Shown here one piece after another: positions 26,720 to 34,943 of a stretch of DNA of 64,000 bases (the stretch's first letter is position 1; each line of letters begins with the position of its first letter). Position numbers and translations under genes: made by a program. Under the pieces are notes generated by a model, which saw only the letters and a program-made list of their open reading frames with translations, did not search any database and was not told the origin of the DNA. The stretch is from JANLIQ01 sp964358205 (GTDB taxonomy: Bacteria > Patescibacteriota > UBA1384 > 2-12-FULL-50-11), in NCBI GenBank assembly GCA_964358205.1, contig CAYHNZ010000001.1, positions 6,991-70,990 of the forward strand. The letters are read 5' to 3'.

Positions 26720-29431
26720 ATGGTATCAACTCACCCAACCCATACTCGTCCAGTGTCGAAAGATTTTTGGTCGCAATCGAAGACCCAAGTCTTAACCGAC
26801 TTGCGCAGTAACGAGCATCACGGCTTAACCAACCAGGAGGCTCGCCGTCGGCTACTAACTCACGGCTACAATGAGCTTAATAAACCCGATCGACCGTCGC
26901 CGGTCAAACTGTTAATTCGCCAGTTTATTAGCCCGTTCGTCTATATATTACTAGCCGCCTCGGCAATCTCGTTCTACGAACGGCAGTGGACCGAGCTAGG
27001 GGTGATTCTGGTTGTTATCGTTGCCAACGGCATTATCGGTTTTTTGGAAGAATACCGAGCCGAACAAACCATCGGCAAATTACGGAGTATCCTTGCCCCC
27101 CAAGCCCGGGTTATTCGTGAATCGGTTGAGCAAAAAATTCCCGCCCGTTATTTAGTACCGGGCGACATTATTATCGTTGAAGCTGGTGATCGTGTTCCGG
27201 CCGATGCCCGGATACTTGAAGCTAGAAGTATGCGAGTTAATCAAGCGCCGTTAACGGGCGAATCGTTACCAGCTCACAAACGCGACACGATTATTGCGAG
27301 TGCCTCGGCTCTGCTCGATCGGGACAATATGCTTTATCTGGCCACCCTAGTTGTCTCCGGTCGAGGGGTGGCGGTGGTTTGTGCCACCGGTATGGGAACG
27401 GAATTGGGCAGTATCGCCCGGGAAGTTTCGGGTGTTAAAGAAGCGCCGAGCGATCTGCAAAAAAAGTTACAGGTCTTGGGTTCTGCCCTACTACTGGCCT
27501 CGGTTGTTCTGTCGGTAATTTCTTTTGTCATCGGCTTTGCCAACGGCGTGCCGATTCTTCAGATGTTTCGGACGACGCTCGCCCTGTTGGTTTCGGTCGT
27601 ACCAGAAGGTCTGCCGATTGCCCTAACGGTAACGCTCTCGATCGGTTTAACTAGATTGTTTCATCGCCACAGTTTGATTCGCCAGCTCTCGGCCACCGAA
27701 ACGCTGGGGAGTATCACAGTGCTGTGTGTCGACAAAACCGGCACCCTGACCGAAGGGGCAATGATGGTTGAAAAAATAGTTCTGCCCTCGGGCGAGTATT
27801 CCGTTTCGGGTCGAGGTTTCGATTTGTCGGGCTCGTTCTTTGAAGCTGAAAACAAGATCACGGCGACCAAAGTGCCCCAGCTAGATTTGATTTTGAAACT
27901 AGCTAGCCTGGCGACGATGTCATCGATTTCCAAGGACGACTTGCTGAAAAATCGGGCCAAACAATTAACCGATCCGACCGAAACAGCCTTGGCAGTGGTG
28001 GCGGCCAAAGCCGGATACTATGCCTTTGAGGAGGAGCGAGATTACCCAGAATTGCTGGAAATCCCTTTCGATCAAGAGCTTCGCTACTCGGCTTCAATTC
28101 ATCAATTCGATCATCACCACCGAATCATCGTTAAGGGCTCGCCAGAGCGATTAATCGCTCTTTGCGATTATGTGGCCGGGACCAAAAAACGGCGATTGCT
28201 AAAAACCGACCGAGACAATTTATTGCGACAAGTCGACGAACTGGCAGGGGCGGGCTACCGGCTAGTGGCGCTCTCTTACGCTGATTACCCGGCCTCGGCC
28301 AGCATTAATGCCAGCCTGGCGAAAAATCTCACCTGGGTTGGCCTGCTAGCGCTGGCTGACCCGATTCGTCCCGAAGCCAAAAAAGCTATTAGCAACGCCC
28401 TAGATGCGGGCATCCGAACAGTGATGATTACTGGCGACCACCTCTTAACCGCCGCTCACATCGCCCGTAAACTTGGTCTGGATCTTCAGGGCGAGATCGT
28501 TCACGCCCAAGACCTGGCTGGACACGATTTGCCTAAGGTGGCAGTCATTGCGCGGGCGACCCCTAAAGACAAACTGCTGATTGTTGAACGACTTCAACGG
28601 CACGGAGATCGGGTGGCAATGACCGGCGACGGGGTAAACGACGCTCCGGCCTTGAAGAAATCTGACATCGGCGTTTCTATGGGTCGAGGCGGTAGCGACA
28701 TCGCCGTTGAGGCATCGCATATGGTTCTGCTCGATGATAACATCACCGGCATCGTCTTCGCCGTCGCTGAAGGGCGGCTAATTTGGGAGAACATCAAAAA
28801 AGTGGTTTACTACCTCGTTTCCACTAGTCTGGGGGAAATTCTAACGATTATTGGCGCCGTCTTACTCGGCTGGCCTCTACCTGTCCTGGCAGTGCAAATA
28901 TTGTGGATGAATTTGGTCACGGACGGGGTGACTTCGATGGCGCTCGCCGTAGAACCGGCCGAGGAGGATCTGATGAAGCGACCGCCCAGAAACCTGAAAG
29001 AGCCGATTCTGTCGAGCTCAACTTTTGGTCGAATGATGCTGGTATCGGTGGTGATGGCGTTGGGGGCGTTGTTTATTTTTGAGCGCTTCGCCAGTGACCT
29101 GGTTTACGCTCGGTCAGCGACACTGACGACGCTGGTCTTTTTTCAGCTCTTTAATTTATTTAACAGTCGTTCGGCGACGGCGTCCGTTTTCAAGATTAAC
29201 TGGTTTGATAATCGATGGCTTCTATTAATGTTTGGTGTCGCGACAACCTTGCAATTGGGCGTCCTTTACTGGCCGAGCGTCAGCGGTGTTTTGGGCTTGA
29301 CGGCCCTGGATTTACCGACGCTCGCTCTCTGTCTGGTGGTCTCTCTCTCGATTGTCTTAGTGGACGAGTTGCGTAAATTAGGGCGTATAATGATGCTGTC
29401 TTGGGCTAAAACCCAAGCGGTGTTTAACTGA
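26720..29431 (+). CDS. P-type (type II-like) cation-transporting ATPase
   Basis: About 903 residues. The order is: cation-ATPase N-terminal domain (HGLTNQEARRRLLTHGYNEL), actuator loop with LTGES, SVVPEGLPIALTVTLSIGLT in the transmembrane core, phosphorylation site CVDKTGTLTEG, KGSPERL in the nucleotide domain, MTGDGVNDAPALKKSDIGVS in the hinge and a C-terminal membrane domain. It pumps a cation across the membrane at the expense of ATP. The PEGLP motif fits Ca2+/Na+-type pumps, but the ion cannot be fixed from sequence. The -10 TATTCT lies seven bases before the ATG at 26720. The stop overlaps the response-regulator start (TGATG). Confidence 0.93.
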   Translation: MVSTHPTHTRPVSKDFWSQSKTQVLTDLRSNEHHGLTNQEARRRLLTHGYNELNKPDRPSPVKLLIRQFISPFVYILLAASAISFYERQWTELGVILVVIVANGIIGFLEEYRAEQTIGKLRSILAPQARVIRESVEQKIPARYLVPGDIIIVEAGDRVPADARILEARSMRVNQAPLTGESLPAHKRDTIIASASALLDRDNMLYLATLVVSGRGVAVVCATGMGTELGSIAREVSGVKEAPSDLQKKLQVLGSALLLASVVLSVISFVIGFANGVPILQMFRTTLALLVSVVPEGLPIALTVTLSIGLTRLFHRHSLIRQLSATETLGSITVLCVDKTGTLTEGAMMVEKIVLPSGEYSVSGRGFDLSGSFFEAENKITATKVPQLDLILKLASLATMSSISKDDLLKNRAKQLTDPTETALAVVAAKAGYYAFEEERDYPELLEIPFDQELRYSASIHQFDHHHRIIVKGSPERLIALCDYVAGTKKRRLLKTDRDNLLRQVDELAGAGYRLVALSYADYPASASINASLAKNLTWVGLLALADPIRPEAKKAISNALDAGIRTVMITGDHLLTAAHIARKLGLDLQGEIVHAQDLAGHDLPKVAVIARATPKDKLLIVERLQRHGDRVAMTGDGVNDAPALKKSDIGVSMGRGGSDIAVEASHMVLLDDNITGIVFAVAEGRLIWENIKKVVYYLVSTSLGEILTIIGAVLLGWPLPVLAVQILWMNLVTDGVTSMALAVEPAEEDLMKRPPRNLKEPILSSSTFGRMMLVSVVMALGALFIFERFASDLVYARSATLTTLVFFQLFNLFNSRSATASVFKINWFDNRWLLLMFGVATTLQLGVLYWPSVSGVLGLTALDLPTLALCLVVSLSIVLVDELRKLGRIMMLSWAKTQAVFN

Positions 29432-29805
29432 TGAAACAGAAAAAGATTTTATTGGTCGAGGACAACGAGGAGCTCCGCCGACTCTACAAAGAGGCTTTTA
29501 GTCATCACGACTTCGCCGTTTTTGAATCTGGCGACGGCCAGTCAGCCATCGATTCCGCCTTACTTCATGCCCCGGATATTATCTTGCTGGATTTGATGTT
29601 ACCTCGCCAGGGGGGACTGGGGGCGCTCAAAATTTTTCGCACCCTACCGGAGTGCAAGCACATCCCGATTATTATTCTGACGGCTCTGCCTAACCCCGAG
29701 TACAAAGAACAGGCCGAAGGTCGGGTTCAGGGCTACTACCTAAAAACCGAGATCACCCCGAAGGAACTGATTGAAAAAATCGAAACGTTGCTAGCACCCA
29801 GCTAA
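29431..29805 (+). CDS. Single-domain response regulator (receiver only)
   Basis: 124 residues, all one receiver domain. The acidic pocket is in KKILLVEDNEELR, the phosphorylated Asp is in IILLDLMLPRQGG, the Thr is in IIILTALPN, and the Lys is in YLKTEITPKEL. There is no output domain, so it acts by protein contact. It is translationally coupled to the P-type ATPase (one-base overlap). The nearest histidine kinase in the window is 30 kb away. A link to ion homeostasis is inferred only from operon structure. Confidence 0.88.
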   Translation: MKQKKILLVEDNEELRRLYKEAFSHHDFAVFESGDGQSAIDSALLHAPDIILLDLMLPRQGGLGALKIFRTLPECKHIPIIILTALPNPEYKEQAEGRVQGYYLKTEITPKELIEKIETLLAPS

Positions 29806-29834
29806 ACTGACGAATCCTTGCTAGGGAAAGGGTA

Positions 29835-29890
29835 TTGACAAGCCGTGGTAGGTGTATATAATACACTTATATAGTGTAGAAAATACACTA
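29835..29890 (+). promoter_or_regulatory. Strong promoter with two interlocked dyad operators
   Basis: TTGACA (29835-29840), a 16-base spacer and TATAAT (29857-29862) make a near-perfect promoter. Overlapping it, half-sites GTGTA/TACAC alternate. GTGTATATAATACAC occupies 29852-29866 and TAGTGTA-GAAAA-TACACTA 29872-29890, so equivalent half-sites recur 22 bp apart, two DNA turns. TACACT-TATAT-AGTGTA at 29862-29878 links them. This looks like a cooperative repressor site. The nearby NrtR-type regulator is the obvious candidate (inference). Confidence 0.75.
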
Positions 29891-29943
29891 TTGTAGCTTC
29901 ACATTCATGTGTGCAAAGCGGAAAGAGCCTTCAGGAGACTAGA

Positions 29944-30819
29944 ATGTTTGGTATCTCACTGTTTCACTCGGCCGGTGCTACTGGCCACGTTTTCACTCTG
30001 AGTCGAGGAACGTTCCAGGACCGAGGTATCGGCTGGAGCGGACTGATCGGCCCGATGACCGCCGTGGCCGTCGTCCCCACAATCGCACAGGTGATCAACT
30101 TTTCTGTCGAAGCGTACACGCAAGACAGACAGCAGATCACCGTTAGCGGCAGTATTCAGGCCAGACTGAACGGCCAGGATGCTAAGAACAGTTTCGACTT
30201 CACCGTCGACAAACACAGCGGCGGCTACCGTAGCAGATGGGAGGCGCTACTCCAGCAGAGCATCGTCGAGCAGATTCTTGGTCCGATCCGGACCCAGGCG
30301 CTTAAACTCGATATCTCGACGGCCGTCACCTCGCAACCGCAATTTGAGGAAGCGATCCGTCAGGCGATCGCTGACAAGACCAACCCGCTCGTAGCCCGTG
30401 GCGTCACAATCGAAAGCTGCTCGGTCTCGACGGTCGAACCATCTGACGACGAAGTTAGCGAAGCGATCGGTTCCAAGGAGCGCGAAGATCTGCTCTCGGC
30501 GGCGGATACCGCCCGGCACGAACGTCGCTCCAAAGCGGCTAATCACGAGCGAGATATCAGAACTTTTGAGGCCGAAACCAACCTCAAACTCGAAATGGAT
30601 CGTTCCAAGCTAGTCGCCGAGCAGGGCAAGAACATGGTCGCGCTTGCCAAGTCGGAAGCCGAAGCCACCCAAGCTCGTCTCGAGCCGTTGACCAATATCG
30701 ACCCCGGCAAATTGATGGCCGCGGCGCTGATGGTCGCTGCCGAGAAAGGAAAACTTGGCTCGCTTAACCTGACAACTGAGCTTCTCGCCGCAGTCACAGC
30801 GACTGAAAAAGGCGGCTAA
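29944..30819 (+). CDS. SPFH/Band 7-like protein
   Basis: 291 residues from the ATG at 29944, preceded by CAGGAGACTAGA, one of the few clear Shine-Dalgarno sites here. The N-terminal half (about 40-190) is SPFH-like: VVPTIAQVINFSVEAYTQDR, QQITVSGSIQARL, LDISTAVTSQPQFEEAIRQA, and ARGVTIESCSVSTVEPSDDE. The second half is a long charged helix with ETNLKLEMDRSKLVAEQGKN. No transmembrane segment is visible, unlike most stomatins, so it may be a soluble oligomeric scaffold. The NAD-kinase-like gene follows after two bases. The codon use appears more GC-rich than that of flanking genes. Confidence 0.7.
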   Translation: MFGISLFHSAGATGHVFTLSRGTFQDRGIGWSGLIGPMTAVAVVPTIAQVINFSVEAYTQDRQQITVSGSIQARLNGQDAKNSFDFTVDKHSGGYRSRWEALLQQSIVEQILGPIRTQALKLDISTAVTSQPQFEEAIRQAIADKTNPLVARGVTIESCSVSTVEPSDDEVSEAIGSKEREDLLSAADTARHERRSKAANHERDIRTFEAETNLKLEMDRSKLVAEQGKNMVALAKSEAEATQARLEPLTNIDPGKLMAAALMVAAEKGKLGSLNLTTELLAAVTATEKGG

Positions 30820-30821
30820 CG

Positions 30822-31733
30822 ATGGATCGCGTCGTCGTGGTTACTAAGCCAACTCGGCTCGAGGAGCTGATCCGGGAACATCTCACTGAAGGGATGGCCC
30901 AGTTCTTCCTCGAATCGAAGGACGACTCCATCGCTCCGTATCGGGATGAACATACGACCTATCAAGACGCCTTGACCGCGGTTCGCCGCCAGATCCCCAA
31001 CGATCTGGTAGTCACCACTGTCTCGCGGAGCGACTTACCGACGTTTCTCTTTCGAGACGACGATCTGGTGATCGTCTGCGGGCCAGACGGCCTGTTTGTC
31101 AACCTGGCTCAATACGTCACGAACCAGTTGGTGCTCGGAGTCAATCCCGATCCCGACAGCATCGCTGGCAACCTGATGCCATTTGAGCCAACCCAGGTTG
31201 GCGACGTCATTACTCGCGTCAAGAACGACAAGTACCTCGTCGAGGATCTGCCGTTTGTCAAAGCGACGACGAGCGACGACAAAGTCGTCTGGGGCATCAA
31301 CGACATCTTTATCGGCCGCCGGGATCACATTTCGGCCCGATACAAGATTGCCTTTGGTAGTCGGGAGGAACGACACTCGTCGGACGGCGTGATCGTCTCA
31401 ACTGGCGTCGGGACCAACGGCTGGTTACGTTCAATCGTGGCGATGGTCGATGGTCTAATCCCAGAACGGGGGCGCCATCTTTTGACGCAGCTACCGGGTC
31501 CGACCGACTTAGAGCTAGTCTTCGTCGTTCGCGATCCGTTCCCCTCGCCGGTGACCGGCGCGACAATCGTGACCGGACGAGTTGTCGTCGGGTCCTTGCT
31601 GAAACTAACCTCTGAGATGCCCAGGGGCGGCGTCATCTTCTCAGATGGCATTATCGAAAAGGGTGTCGACTGGCCGGCCGGTAGCACCGTGACCGTTACC
31701 GTTGGTGAACGTGTTGTTCACCGAGTTGTTTGA
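30822..31733 (+). CDS. NAD kinase-like protein (NADK2-type features)
   Basis: 303 residues. DLVIVCGPDGLFVNLAQYV corresponds to the GGDGT region, but as GPDGL: the Asp is kept while a Gly and the Thr are changed. LGVNPDPDSIAGNL matches the GVNTDP segment of mitochondrial-type NAD kinases. SSDGVIVSTGVGTNGWLRSI matches the S-D-G-L-I-V-S-T-P-T-G-S block. The family phosphorylates NAD to NADP. The altered glycine motif leaves open a changed substrate or a sensor role. It is cotranscribed with the SPFH gene and ends at a strong terminator. Confidence 0.75.
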   Translation: MDRVVVVTKPTRLEELIREHLTEGMAQFFLESKDDSIAPYRDEHTTYQDALTAVRRQIPNDLVVTTVSRSDLPTFLFRDDDLVIVCGPDGLFVNLAQYVTNQLVLGVNPDPDSIAGNLMPFEPTQVGDVITRVKNDKYLVEDLPFVKATTSDDKVVWGINDIFIGRRDHISARYKIAFGSREERHSSDGVIVSTGVGTNGWLRSIVAMVDGLIPERGRHLLTQLPGPTDLELVFVVRDPFPSPVTGATIVTGRVVVGSLLKLTSEMPRGGVIFSDGIIEKGVDWPAGSTVTVTVGERVVHRVV

Positions 31734-31745
31734 TAGAAAACCTTA

Positions 31746-31771
31746 GGGGGGCGAATAGCCCCCCTGTTCTT
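31746..31771 (+). terminator. Rho-independent terminator after the NADK-like gene
   Basis: GGGGGGC-GAATA-GCCCCCC stem followed by TGTTCTT. It separates the SPFH-NADK operon from the regulator gene. Confidence 0.75.
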
Positions 31772-31796
31772 ATAAATGATATATTTCAATTAAACG

Positions 31797-32486
31797 ATGA
31801 CAAAACAATCAAAAGAATCTTTCGTTGAGACTGTAGCTCGACTCAGGGTGGCAATCGCCGCCGTCGATGTCGTGCTTTTAAGTGTGCTCAAAAATAAAGT
31901 CCAAGTTTTTCTGATGCCGGTTCACCGGCCGCCGCACTACCGACATCAACATGGCGTACCAGGTGGGGTTATTCGTTCTGACGAATCGGCTGAGGCCTCG
32001 GCCAGGCGCCATCTCAGTGAAAAAGTAGGGGTCAAAGATGTTCATATTGAACAATTCCACACCTTCAGCGATCCCGATCGTGATAAACGGAGCCGGGCGA
32101 TTTCCGTCGCCTTTCTGGCCCTGGTCCCTGCTGTAGCCACTGATATAAATTCAACAGAAAGCGGCCAGTGGTTTCCGGTTTCCGCCTTGCCGGAGTTAGC
32201 CTTTGACCATAAAGATATGATTAAAGTCGCGGTCGAACGCTTGAAACTGAAATTGATAAACACCACTATCATTTCGAGCTTACTACCCGGGCAATTTACC
32301 TTGCCGCAGCTCCAAGAGCTCTACGAAATTATTCTCGCTCGACCGCTCGATAAGCGGAACTTCCGTCGCAAGATTATTGCGCTTGATGTCGTTGAGACAG
32401 TCGGTCGACAGAAGGACAGTATTTATCGGCCAGCCAAACTCTTCTCCTTTAAGAAAAAGGGTACTCTTAGCAGTGACGTTTTATAG
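31797..32486 (+). CDS. nrtR: NrtR-type Nudix-related transcriptional regulator
   Basis: 229 residues. The N-terminal Nudix domain has GVPGGVIRSDESAEASARRH then LSEKVGV; the catalytic REUxEE of the Nudix box reads RHLSEK, so hydrolysis is unlikely. The C-terminal winged helix has PGQFTLPQLQELYEIILARP and LDKRNFRRKIIALDVVE, which is the hallmark of NrtR. NrtR proteins repress NAD biosynthesis and salvage genes and respond to ADP-ribose-type metabolites. Placed directly after an NAD-kinase-like operon with a dyad operator, it is the probable regulator of that operon. No matching dyad is seen before its own start. Confidence 0.85.
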   Translation: MTKQSKESFVETVARLRVAIAAVDVVLLSVLKNKVQVFLMPVHRPPHYRHQHGVPGGVIRSDESAEASARRHLSEKVGVKDVHIEQFHTFSDPDRDKRSRAISVAFLALVPAVATDINSTESGQWFPVSALPELAFDHKDMIKVAVERLKLKLINTTIISSLLPGQFTLPQLQELYEIILARPLDKRNFRRKIIALDVVETVGRQKDSIYRPAKLFSFKKKGTLSSDVL

Positions 32487-32639
32487 CTCCTGACGTCGCC
32501 ACAATCAGATCCAGGGTTACTACTTAAAAGCGGGATTAAGCCCGAGTAGCTGATTGGGGAGCACTAATCATCACCAGCTGCGTCAAGTAGTCGACTTAGG
32601 CCGGTTTTTTCGCTAAAATATCAGAGCTAAAAGGTTTTT

Positions 32640-32935
32640 TGGTCCATCGTCTACTTGGAGCAACAGAGCGACAAGCGAGCCCGAGCTTACGAGGGCGACA
32701 ATGGCCTAGGACGCCTGGTTCTCACTTCGACCCGCCGGCTGGCGGGGAGAAGCGAGCTGATACTTACAAACTTGGCGTGTTCGTCTAGTGGCCTAGGACA
32801 CCTGGTTCTCATCCAGGAGATCACGGGTTCGACTCCCGTACACGCCGCCAAATCAGTATCAGCGACATCCAGGAGATCACGGGCCTTCGCCCGCCGAAGC
32901 GGGGCTACTGCCCGCGAAGGCGGGGGTTCGACTCC
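32640..32935 (+). pseudogene. Fragmented tRNA-Glu(CTC) wrapped around an intact tRNA-Glu
   Basis: Pieces in order are: 32640-32653 (TGGTCCA-TC-GTCTA), 32701-32724 (ATGGCCTA-GGAC-G-CCTGG-TTCTCA), 32868-32883 (TCCAGGAGATCACGGG) and 32927-32935 (TTCGACTCC). The first break is in the D-loop after GTCTA, the same place as in the tRNA-Gln locus. The second is in the anticodon loop between positions 37 and 38. The third is in the T-stem, where a CCTTCGC/GCGAAGG palindrome sits. The 3' acceptor strand is not found, so this copy is probably non-functional. Confidence 0.55.
32774..32850 (+). tRNA. tRNA-Glu (anticodon CTC)
   Basis: Acceptor GGCGTGT/ACACGCC, D-arm GTCT-AGTGGCCTA-GGAC, anticodon arm CCTGG-TTCTCAT-CCAGG, T-arm ACGGG-TTCGACT-CCCGT, discriminator G and an encoded CCA. 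It is bracketed by a perfect 9-bp inverted repeat (GCTGATACT at 32756, AGTATCAGC at 32855). Confidence 0.95.
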
Positions 32936-33009
32936 TTCGTCACTGACTCGGTTGATTTTTGTCATCAAGAGATATACACTAGCGCAGTATTCGTACCTAA
33001 GGAGTTGTT

Positions 33010-33813
33010 ATGGAAGAACCGATTGAAGAACAATTGTCATCGCTTCTTCGGCGACCGCTTCTAACGGTCGAGGAAGAACGCTATCTAGCTCGTCAGATGC
33101 GCCTCGGTGGTTCGGAGGGAGCCGAGGCCCGAATTCGATTAATTGAGGGTAACATTCGTTTGGTAAATTCAATTGCCCATTCCTTCAACCGTCAGGAATA
33201 CGTGAGCGACCTCATCGCCGAAGGAATGATTGGATTAGTGAGGGCTGTTGATGGATTTGATCCCGATAAAGGGTTCAGGCTCTCCACTTACGCCACTCCG
33301 TCCATTCGAAAAGCTATTTCGAAGTCGCTGGCTAATTTTCACAACAATCGCAATGTGGCCCGATTGCCAGATTATGCGGTTTGGGCACTTCGTCAGCTTC
33401 GCCAACTTATCGAGGAATCGCCGCAATTGCTGGGTGATATTGAGACTTTGGCGACAAGAATGGGAACGACACGAGAGACGACGGTACTGTTGCTTTTTGC
33501 CCACCACGGTGGCCTGACGGCTCTATCGCTCGATGTGCCCGTCACGGGAGATTCCAGCACATCCTTCCTGGAAGTAGTTCCAGAGCTGAAAGTTGAGGAT
33601 GCGAGCGTAGAATTGGTCGGTATTTTACTCGAACATTTAACAGAAAGAGAAGCTAAGATTTTCCGGCTTCATTATCTGGAGGGAGAGTTACTAGTTGAAA
33701 TCGCGGCCAAAATGAATATCTCGATTACTGGGTTGGGAAGGATTATGTCTAGGGCCAAAGACAAGCTCCGCAGTAAATATCCGACACTGACTGAATTAAT
33801 CCTCGATTCCTGA
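33010..33813 (+). CDS. Sigma-70 family RNA polymerase sigma factor
   Basis: 267 residues. Region 2 contains EGNIRLVNSIAHSFNRQEYV, SDLIAEGMIGLVRAVDGFDP and GFRLSTYATPSIRKAI, the core-binding and -10 recognition parts. Region 3 is short. Region 4 ends with LTEREAKIFRLHYLEGELLV and a helix-turn-helix (EIAAKMNISITGLGRIMSRA). It lacks region 1.1 and is about the length of alternative or compact group 3 sigma factors. AAGGAG lies seven bases before the ATG. A terminator follows directly. It is a single-gene unit. Confidence 0.9.
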   Translation: MEEPIEEQLSSLLRRPLLTVEEERYLARQMRLGGSEGAEARIRLIEGNIRLVNSIAHSFNRQEYVSDLIAEGMIGLVRAVDGFDPDKGFRLSTYATPSIRKAISKSLANFHNNRNVARLPDYAVWALRQLRQLIEESPQLLGDIETLATRMGTTRETTVLLLFAHHGGLTALSLDVPVTGDSSTSFLEVVPELKVEDASVELVGILLEHLTEREAKIFRLHYLEGELLVEIAAKMNISITGLGRIMSRAKDKLRSKYPTLTELILDS

Positions 33814-33840
33814 CCGTCACTAATGTGGCGGTCGTTTTTT
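33812..33840 (+). terminator. Terminator of the sigma factor gene
   Basis: GACCG...CGGTC stem ending in GTTTTTT, overlapping the stop codon. Confidence 0.75.
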
Positions 33841-33861
33841 AAAGGTAGGTATACTAAAGCT

Positions 33862-33912
33862 ATGCTCATGTCAGTATTGGTTTTAACACCTAATATTTCG
33901 AAATGTCGTTAA
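33862..33912 (+). CDS. Possible 16-aa leader peptide
   Basis: TATACT (33850-33855) ends six bases before an ATG that opens the frame MLMSVLVLTPNISKCR, which stops inside the first codons of the next gene. A second -10 box (TAATAT, 33891-33896) sits six bases before that gene's own ATG. It may be a regulatory short frame or chance. Confidence 0.25.
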   Translation: MLMSVLVLTPNISKCR

Positions 33913-34790
33913 TTATTTTCTGGCTGATGCCAGTTGTGCTGTTATTGGTTTTAATTCTCTTGGTCCTGCCAATTATTAAGCCCCACCGAAACGGCCGTCT
34001 TTATGTCATCGAGCCGCTCGGCTGGTTGGTTACAACCTGGCAAGTAGCGCGGTTTGAGCCAAACACACAGTCGCTCGCCCGACTTTTTAAAGTGCTCGCT
34101 AGTAGCAATCTTTCGAAAGGCACACTGCTGGAGCAAATCATCGTCTCGGCGGCTGGAGCGCTTCGCATAAAATCCCAAACTACTTCTGCGACATTGATCG
34201 AACATCAGTCGATCGGACCGTTGGCCGAACGGTTTGTCCTGGAAATTAGCACCAAAACCCAATCGGTCATCGTTGGGCCGCTGGAGCAAATCGGAAGCTT
34301 GGTTGAGGATGAAAATATGGCCAAATACCGTATTTTGTCCCAAAAGTCCGCCGACCACGGCTACTTGGCGCTAACAATTGCCACTGCTTTTGTTCACGGC
34401 GACAAACCCAAAAGAACCAAACATCGAATTGAGGGGCTAGTAGTGATTGAACCTAAGGTCGCCGTCGACCGAGCGGCAACATTGCAGAAACTTGGCCAAG
34501 ACTCGGTTCGGTTTCTGTCTGTCGCGCCAGTTGGCTTTACCAGACATTTATATCAACAAATCTTTCCTGACCAAGCCCCCTTTGGTCTCGATGCCAAAGA
34601 GCTAGAAACAGTTCTGCCACCGAAATTTGCCGAAGCCGATTTGGAGAAGGCCGTCGTCGTCGGCGGAGCCGATATCGTCGCCCGCCATCAAGCCCTGCGA
34701 ACTTGGCAACGTCGCTTTGACTGCGTCGTTGTCAGTATTAATCCTGAAGACCGAGATTTACCTATTACCCCCAAGACCAACATTATCTAA
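33903..34790 (+). CDS. Membrane-anchored protein of unknown function
   Basis: 295 residues. One strongly hydrophobic N-terminal segment (IIFWLMPVVLLLVLILLVLP, residues 4-24) is followed by a soluble domain, probably cytoplasmic given IKPHRNGR right after the helix. Notable stretches are QSLARLFKVLASSNLSKGTL, RFVLEISTKTQSVIVGPLEQ and AVVVGGADIVARHQALRTWQ. I do not recognise the family. The -10 TAATAT ends six bases before the ATG, so a leaderless start is likely. The 150 bases after it hold nothing recognised before the hisS promoter. Confidence 0.6.
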   Translation: MSLIIFWLMPVVLLLVLILLVLPIIKPHRNGRLYVIEPLGWLVTTWQVARFEPNTQSLARLFKVLASSNLSKGTLLEQIIVSAAGALRIKSQTTSATLIEHQSIGPLAERFVLEISTKTQSVIVGPLEQIGSLVEDENMAKYRILSQKSADHGYLALTIATAFVHGDKPKRTKHRIEGLVVIEPKVAVDRAATLQKLGQDSVRFLSVAPVGFTRHLYQQIFPDQAPFGLDAKELETVLPPKFAEADLEKAVVVGGADIVARHQALRTWQRRFDCVVVSINPEDRDLPITPKTNII

Positions 34791-34908
34791 ACACAGAATA
34801 CCAACTTTCCCAGAATATTTCGTTAAACCCTGCGTATGTCATATAGGACATATTCGGTATTAGGGTCTTTGGGCTATACCTGTCTTCAAGCCCTCCCCAT
34901 AGTTTGCT

Positions 34909-34937
34909 TTGGCTAAAACTCTCTGGTCGGGTAGAAT
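34909..34937 (+). promoter_or_regulatory. Promoter of hisS
   Basis: TTGGCT, a 17-base spacer and TAGAAT, which ends six bases before the hisS ATG. Transcription should start at or next to the A of ATG. Confidence 0.7.
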
Positions 34938-34943
34938 ACGGTA

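Noticed and set aside
32655..33026. 123-codon frame across the tRNA-Glu locus
   Set aside because: It reads through the tRNA gene and palindromes and ends inside the sigma factor gene.
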